Assembly (NCBI GenBank): GCA_001600055.1
Contig: BCIV01000009.1
Span: 1 to 64,000 of the forward strand
Length of the DNA: 64,000 nucleotides
Reading direction: 5' to 3'
DNA from: Filobasidium wieringae
Taxonomy: Eukaryota > Basidiomycota > Tremellomycetes > Filobasidiales > Filobasidiaceae
In this document: in pieces, positions 58,391-64,000 of the stretch
Numbering within the stretch: the stretch's first letter is position 1
Layout: every line of letters begins with the position of its first letter
Notes under the pieces: generated by a model
Told to the model about the DNA's origin: nothing
Databases searched by the model: none
What the model saw: the letters and a program-made list of their open reading frames with translations, nothing else
Made by a program: the position numbers and the translations under genes

Positions 58391-59793
58391 ATGTCCAGTA
58401 TGACCCCATTCACAACGAACTTGAAGTTCCACCCCAAGGCTTTCTCTATCGCGACTCTCCTGGCCGCTCATGGGTATAGGAAAGGCTCTCTTTCTCGTTC
58501 GGGAGCGATTGGTGCTTTCGTCGTAGGGTGAATACCCCCTTTGCCTTTTTCAAAACTCGAAAAGACTAAGCTAAAAAGAAGTTGGATGATAGATATGGAT
58601 GTATGGGGAATGATAACCCGGTTTTTGGAGTGGGATTGATCACTTTCTGTAAGTAGTTGTTGATCGTTTTGGCAAAGGGGTATCATCTTGACATCATCTG
58701 CATGACGTTGTCGTAGACGCCTTGGGAACAATAGCAACAAAAGCAAGTCGGTTAAATCTGGGTATGTGAGAGCAAGTTTTTAAACGTTTAGGATTGTTCA
58801 TCAGTACAAAGCTTCCATCAAGTCGACCTTGGAGGAAGGCCATTCATCTGGCTCAGAAGCTGGTAATCGCTCAGCATGGCAGGTCTGTCCTTTCCCATCT
58901 CCTCTTCAACGAATGTCGTGCGCTTATTCATGAATTGTGAACATCTATGTAGGTCCTTTCTAATTCCATTCCCACTCTGGTATCATCCGTAGCATACAGG
59001 TTCCTTTTGACGGCGGAAAGGATCCCCTCGCTCGTAGCTCTTGTCGGGTACCGGAGCAGTTTGTCGGGAACAGGGGTTCAGTGGGATAGATTATCGAGGG
59101 GATTGGTATGGGGATGTTTAGGGTGAGTTGTGAGATTGAAACTGGTGAAGGACCGTGGGGAAGCTGACGAGCTACGGTGTGGTAGGCATTTGGCTTGTTG
59201 TTTAGGAGATACGCTCTCTTCCGAGGTAAGTGAATCTTTCTTTTTATCGCCGTGACATGCCATTTACCCGCTGTTCACTTGGACAGCTTGGGATCTTGTC
59301 GAAATCCGACCCCTATTTGATCACGACCCTTAGACAAGTTCCACCAGGGACGAACGGGGCGGTCTCTCTGATCGGGACTGGGGTTAGTCTTCTGGGAGGA
59401 GCTGGATTGGGGATGGTCTTCTGGACGGTCGAGAGGGCTTATGGGCAGAGTGCTGTTCCCGCTGGAGGCCTGGCCAAATGGGCTTTGGTTGGTGCTGCTG
59501 CAGGATTGGGGGGTAGTTTGGTAAGCGAGACATGTTGGCGATATGAAACGTTTGGAACTTGTGTTCATCTGACCCGTGAAACGCAGTTGGATTCGATCTT
59601 GGGCGCGACTCTGCAGAAGACATTCTACAACTCTCGATCGAGAAAGATCTTGACGACAGTCCCTTCTTCCACGCAACAAAAGGAACTGCAGGCGGTCTCT
59701 GGACTTGACTTCCTCAGTAACAACCAGGTCAACTTTATCTGCGGGGCTGTTGTTGCCGGTGTTACAGGATGGATGGGATGGAGTGGAATGTAA
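58391..59793 (+). CDS. TMEM19/DUF92 integral membrane protein
   Basis: Multi-pass membrane protein of the DUF92 family, which includes human TMEM19 and plant VTE6 (a phytyl-phosphate kinase). ATG 58391: MSSMTPFTTNLKFHPKAFSI; ATLLAAHGYRKGSLSRSGAI; VGYGCMGNDNPVFGVGLITF; ALGTIATKASR; a short soluble stretch; VLSNSIPTLVSSVAYRFLLT; HLACCLGDTLSSE joined to LGILSKSDPYLITTLRQVPP and GTNGAVSLIGTGVSLLGGAG. The CxGDTxSSExG....P..ITT...VPxGTNGxV signature is diagnostic. Ends VNFICGAVVAGVTGWMGWSG plus M and TAA 59791-59793. About 340 residues. Substrate in fungi unknown. Confidence 0.88.
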
Positions 59794-59969
59794 ATCGTAT
59801 AATCATTTGCCGCTCAACCAAGCGCTTCGGGTGAATTCGTGTATTTCCACCTTGAACGATGTCGGTTTCGGTTCGAGAGATTACCGAGAAATAGTTCATT
59901 CAAAGGTTGAAAGACATCGAAAATCTTTGTTGGTTTCCAGGTCAAATCAACGGTAATCTCGTCGTCGAC

Positions 59970-61443
59970 ATGCTTCTCAAATCATCAATCAGGGCTTCAA
60001 GCTCGACCCTCAGATCCGCCGCCTCTCTGCGAGCCAGGTCGATCCGAAATGCTTCATCCCTCGTGTATATCGAGCACAAGGATGGGAAGATGAACGATTC
60101 GACTTTGCATGCTATCACCGCTGCAAAGGGTGTCAAGGGAGATGTCAATGCAGTAATCATCGGGACTGAAGAGGAGGTCAATAAGGTCACTGAAGAGGTC
60201 AAGAAGTAAGTCCAGCAACAGTCAGGGAATGTCAATTAGTCTGTGGCGGTCGACTGACTTGCTCGATCTGCTCGTAGGATCGATGGTTTCAAAAAGATCT
60301 ACACCGCCGCTTCCCCTGCTTACGCTCATACGTTAGCTGAAGGTAGGCTGACAATATCCTTTCGGATCTACAGCTTTACTGAGCTTGTGAACCTTCTCTT
60401 CTCAAACAGTCGTCGCTCCTGCCCTCTCGAAATTCCTTCAATCGAATGACTCCCTCACCCATCTCTTCTCCGCTCACACCGCCGTGGGCAAAGATCTCTT
60501 CCCGCGACTCTCTGGTCTTCTCAATGTCAGTATGGTAGCAGACATCCTGTCCGTGAACCACACGGAAGGTGCGGAGGAGGAGACAGTCTTCAGGCGACCT
60601 ATCTATGCTGGAAATGCGATTTTGGAGATCAAGACGACCAAGGCTAAGGATAAGGTCAGGGTGGTTACGGTCAGGACGACTGCGTTTGACAAGGCAACTG
60701 TTGGATCGGATAACGGGGCGGAGGTCGTCAAGATGGAGGCGGTCGAGGAACCTAGTAGGTCGCTTGGCTTACATCTCTTGTTCTTAACGTATCGAGATTG
60801 ACATGATCCTCCATTCAAAGCCACTACTAGGCACATCTCGGAAGAACTCACCATTTCTACTCGACCGGACCTTTCGTCCGCCGCTAGAGTCGTATCGGGT
60901 GGAAGGGCGCTCAAGAGTGCCGATCAATTCAATGCCAACATGGAGCCTCTTGCTGATGCGCTTGGAGCTGGTAAGTACCAACTATACGTTCGCGCGGTCG
61001 ATCGAGTATTGATCCGTTCAACGTATACATGATCTAGCCATCGGAGCTTCGCGAGCAGCAGTCGATGCTGGGTACGCTGACAACTCTCTTCAAGTCGGTC
61101 AGACTGGAAAGGTAAGCGCTAGATTCGTACCTTCGAGCACTCGCCAAGCAAGCTAACTCCTGATTTGTGAAACCAGGTTGTCGCCCCAGAATTGTACATG
61201 GCGGTAGGTATTTCCGGTGCTATTCAACATTTGGCAGGAATGAAGGAGTCCAAGATGATCGTTGCCATCAATAAGGTCAGTCTTCATGACATCCCGCCAT
61301 CCCCAGCGCTTGCTCATACTCCCTTCAAATTTTGACAGGATGCCGACGCTCCAATCTTCCAGATCGCGGATCACGGACTTGTCGCTGATCTGTTCACTGC
61401 CGTTCCCGAGTTGACCGAGAAGATCAAGGCCGCCAAGGCATAA
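59970..61443 (+). CDS. ETFA: Electron transfer flavoprotein alpha subunit
   Basis: Mitochondrial matrix FAD protein that takes electrons from acyl-CoA dehydrogenases and hands them to ETF-QO. ATG 59970: [20 protein letters not shown] then [10 protein letters not shown], an Arg/Ser-rich import sequence. Domain [58 protein letters not shown]. Domain II with the FAD site: [97 protein letters not shown] and [20 protein letters not shown]. Stop TAA 61441-61443. About 345 residues in eight exons. One would expect a beta subunit gene elsewhere. Confidence 0.96.
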
Positions 61444-62107
61444 GCGAAGGGTTTGCATCTGAACAAGAAAGATAACGAAATGAAACATGTATTATTGGTT
61501 TTCGAAGATGCTATTGAGTGGCGAAGTTCGGAACATGCTTTGCTAAACAAACAAGGTCCATGACAGTCTGTCGAATTTTATCGCAAGCGACCTTAGTTCC
61601 ATTTGGCAAATTGCTATAGCCAGAAAAGGGAATAATATCGACACTGGATGTGTAAAGATGGCCAAAAACCTCTGCCGAATGTATTCATTCTGCCATAGAT
61701 CTGGTGATCAGACACATCAATGTCAGGCAGATCTTTTGTCACTGCTTCAAACCAGCCACTCATGGTGATCCATTCTTTGACCAGCCATTCGAAGCCCTTT
61801 GACAGCTCATAGGTTGTGGAAATGGTTAGTGCCCATTCATCTACTGTATCCAGGACAGGACTGTTCTGATGAACAGCAGATTCTGGGAGTCGCATTACCA
61901 AAGTTTGTCGAACATCGACCCTGATACATTTACAAATTCAATAAGCGTCTCGCGTATTGAATTTCGCAGGCTGCCCAAATGACTTGACAGCCGTTACCCC
62001 CCATCATTTTGACACAAATGATTGATGAGATCTGATTCATCATCTTCCAAGGTATATAAACAATGACACATTCGCCCATGGCGATTATTACAAAGGTACC
62101 GTCCGCG
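61444..62107. other. Convergent 3' gap with an orphan frame
   Basis: Lies between the stops of ETFA and NOP4. It is richer in A/T than the surrounding genes and contains an open minus frame listed separately. No tRNA or repeat seen. Confidence 0.4.
61614..61895 (-). CDS. Orphan minus-strand open frame, uncertain gene
   Basis: From ATG 61895 the frame reads MRLPESAVHQNSPVLDTVDE, WALTISTTYELSKGFEWLVK, EWITMSGWFEAVTKDLPDID and on to FWL and TAG at 61614. The residue mix is protein-like and rich in Trp (five in 94), but codon choice (ACA, GTA, TTA, GAT) differs from the C/G-ending bias nearby. The open frame extends to about 61944 without an ATG, so it could be a last exon. I recognise no family; it may be a relic. 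Confidence 0.3.
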   Translation of the reverse strand: MRLPESAVHQNSPVLDTVDEWALTISTTYELSKGFEWLVKEWITMSGWFEAVTKDLPDIDVSDHQIYGRMNTFGRGFWPSLHIQCRYYSLFWL

Positions 62108-64000
62108 CTACTTGCCTGCCTTGGCTTTCCTCTCCTTCCTCTTTTTCCCAATCAACCCACCCATTCCCTTCCCAGCCTTGTTGTCCTTCCCGTCCGCTTC
62201 CCCTTCTTTAGGCGTGCTATCCTTTTTGTCCCCCGTTCGCCTCCTCTTCTCAGGACGACCAGTACTGACAGCAGGAGTCTCCGTCTTTACTCGAGCAGAG
62301 AATTGAGCCTTTTGTCCTTCTAGTTTGGGTCGACGGGAAGGTTCGGGGGCCTCGACATCGCTATCGTTTTCGGAAGGTCGAGATCTTCGTTTTCGATCTC
62401 CCGCATTTGGATTACCGGCATCGCCAATCTTTTCTACTCGTCGCTTGACGACCTGTAAATTATAAGTATTTCTTAGCATTGCTGCAGAGCTATGATATAT
62501 ATCGAGAACGTACCTGAACGTTTTCGACACTGAACTCGATCAAGAGCGTCTTCCCTTGCTTCATCTGGTCTACCAATCCATTCTGCCCTTCTTTCACCTT
62601 GGCCTGAAGCTTCTTGTACCTCAACTCCATATCCTCCAAGTCCTTATCCTTCTCTTCCCTCGCCTTGTCCAACTTCTCCTTGGTTTTGGTTTCGAGCTCC
62701 TGCAGCTCAGTCGCCGCCCACTCTCGCATGAGATTTCCGACCTCGGGGTTGTTGTTCGCCCATCGAAGAACCTTCAAAGCTTCCTTATGTGATCGCATTT
62801 CTAAAAACCCGAATCCCTTGCTCTTCCCCAAGTTGGTCAACGGGTCGACCCGATCAGTCTGTCTCAGAATTTTACTCTGAATGACGGCAGTAGTCCTCTC
62901 TCCACGCTTAGACTTGTTTCCCTTGGCTTCCAATGCAGGGGATTTGGTCTCGTCCATCTCCTCCTCCCGAGAAAGTCCTTCCCTGTCTGTCGACTCGACT
63001 TCCTTGTCAAACTCCCTGACGGCGTGAATTGCAAGACGTTTCAAAGTTCGATCGGTGGCGTAAAGGGGAATCTGACGAATACTGAGACGGGTTTTACTGA
63101 TATACAAAGCGGGGTTGGATTCGAGTAGCTTTTTTCGGGTCGCGAAGGAAGTTGTTCTCTTCTCGACCTCGGCTTCTGGTAGCAGCCTCGATGCGGGCGT
63201 GTTAGGGAAGATAACTACAAGAGAACGTCAGAAACGCGATAAGGTGCACTCGAGCCGTAAAAACTCACCTCCTTCTCGCATAAGGTAGGTGTTCCTCTTA
63301 TCGGCCTTCTGTCGTGACTTTTCACCATCCTCCTTCCTCATAGCAGCATCTTCACGAGTTAAAGCTCGGACGACCTCAAGCGTTCGACCATGCATGACCA
63401 AACCCTGAGCCGAGGAGGCAGAGGGATCGATCTGCAACACAGATGGAAGAGCAAAAGGGTTCTTGGGTGCGAGGTCGATCATGTTCGCTCCGGTGATCTC
63501 CTTGACTCGATTAGATTCCTCGAGAACTTTATCGGCATCTTCTCGTTTCCAGAAACAAGCGAATCCCGTCCCTCGAGATCGACCAGTCTCCCGATCCATC
63601 GTTATCTTGGCGTATCGCAAAGGTCCATGAGGTCGGAAACTACGAGCATAACGCTTAGTCTCAGGCTGGGAGGATAATGCTCTGACAGACAACACTCACA
63701 GATTTCGGAGCTCCTCCTCGGTAGTCTCGAAAGGCAAGTTTCGGATGAACAAAGTCGACCCTTCCTCCACAGCTGGCAGAACGGGCTTGACGGGCTTGAC
63801 TTGCTCCTCTTCCACTTCCACCTTCTCATCCTCGTCCTCGTCCTCATCTTCATCTTCATCGTCCCCTTCAGCCTCGGCCTCGGCCTCGGCGTCTTCCTCC
63901 TGTTCCTTCACAGTCTCATCCCCCTCAGTAGCCAAGACCGCTTCGACCGCAGCCTTATCATCTACATCTCCATCTTCCTTCTTCTTCTCCTCATACTTGT
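62108..64000 (-). CDS. NOP4: Nucleolar RNA-binding protein NOP4/RBM28 (partial at window edge)
   Basis: Multi-RRM nucleolar factor for 60S ribosome maturation. The gene enters from the right edge (5' part beyond 64000). A Glu/Asp-rich linker with alternating DE (near 63820-63870) precedes an RRM: STLFIRNLPFETTEEELRN, FRPHGPLRYAKITMDRETGR, SRGTGFACFWKREDADKVL, ENMIDLAP-type end. Then MHGRTLEVVRALTREDAAMR, a linker, and another RRM from LYISKTRLSIRQIPLYATDR to GKSKGFGFLEMRSHKEALKV, RWANNNPEV and LLIEFSVENVQVVKRR. The Lys/Arg-rich tail (GGLIGKKRKERKAKAGK) ends at 62108. RRM-R..NLP, KGFGFLEM and LRxxNNNP are shared with NOP4/RBM28. At least four exons visible. Confidence 0.88.

Overview
The window is nuclear DNA of an intron-dense basidiomycete fungus, most likely a tremellomycete yeast (Cryptococcus/Kwoniella/Tremella group). 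The reasons are: many 45-120 nt GT-AG introns in nearly every gene, genes packed on both strands with 100-600 bp between them, tRNA genes with 8-12 nt introns, a class-typical gene set (siderophore MFS carrier, two Zn2Cys6 regulators, a soluble hybrid histidine kinase, an Amadoriase-like oxidase), and two TTAGGGG-type units near the left end. I see no prokaryotic, viral or transposon genes and no CRISPR array.

Left part (1-17.4 kb): an HNH-nuclease-fold gene lacking the central Asn, a Frm2/Hbn1-type nitroreductase diverging from an FAD-dependent fructosyl-amine/sarcosine-oxidase-like enzyme, eIF5A diverging from a siderophore-iron MFS transporter, GAPDH, a Zn2Cys6 regulator and a class-C beta-lactamase-like serine hydrolase.

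Middle (18-39 kb): a histone-fold (BTP/TAF-like) protein, an importin-beta family karyopherin, a GEN1/Yen1-type Holliday-junction resolvase with two PIP-like motifs, a doubtful minus-strand two-exon gene, tRNA-Asp(GTC), cytochrome c oxidase subunit VIII/VIIc, an unrecognised protein, the checkpoint kinase CHK1, a lipocalin-like protein and a PAS-HisKA-HATPase-receiver hybrid histidine kinase.

Right part (39.6-64 kb): tRNA-Ala(TGC) with a truncated 5' copy in a tandem duplication, the queuosine-salvage glycosylase QNG1, the ER-Golgi cargo receptor ERV41, LSM5, a second Zn2Cys6 regulator, the Pol I factor RRN3, an IGHMBP2/Hcs1-type helicase, a PDAP1-like phosphoprotein, a TMEM19/DUF92 membrane protein, the ETF alpha subunit and the 3' part of NOP4/RBM28, which runs off the window.

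Most genes are single-copy housekeeping genes without an operon-like logic; arrangement is mainly divergent pairs sharing a promoter and convergent pairs with short 3' gaps. Loose themes are DNA damage and recombination (GEN1, CHK1), ribosome production (RRN3, NOP4), mitochondrial respiration (COX8, ETFA) and tRNA biology (QNG1, tRNA-Asp). Exon boundaries are my reading of splice signals by eye and are approximate where noted. I found no clear new multi-gene system; the most interesting items are small ones, listed as findings.
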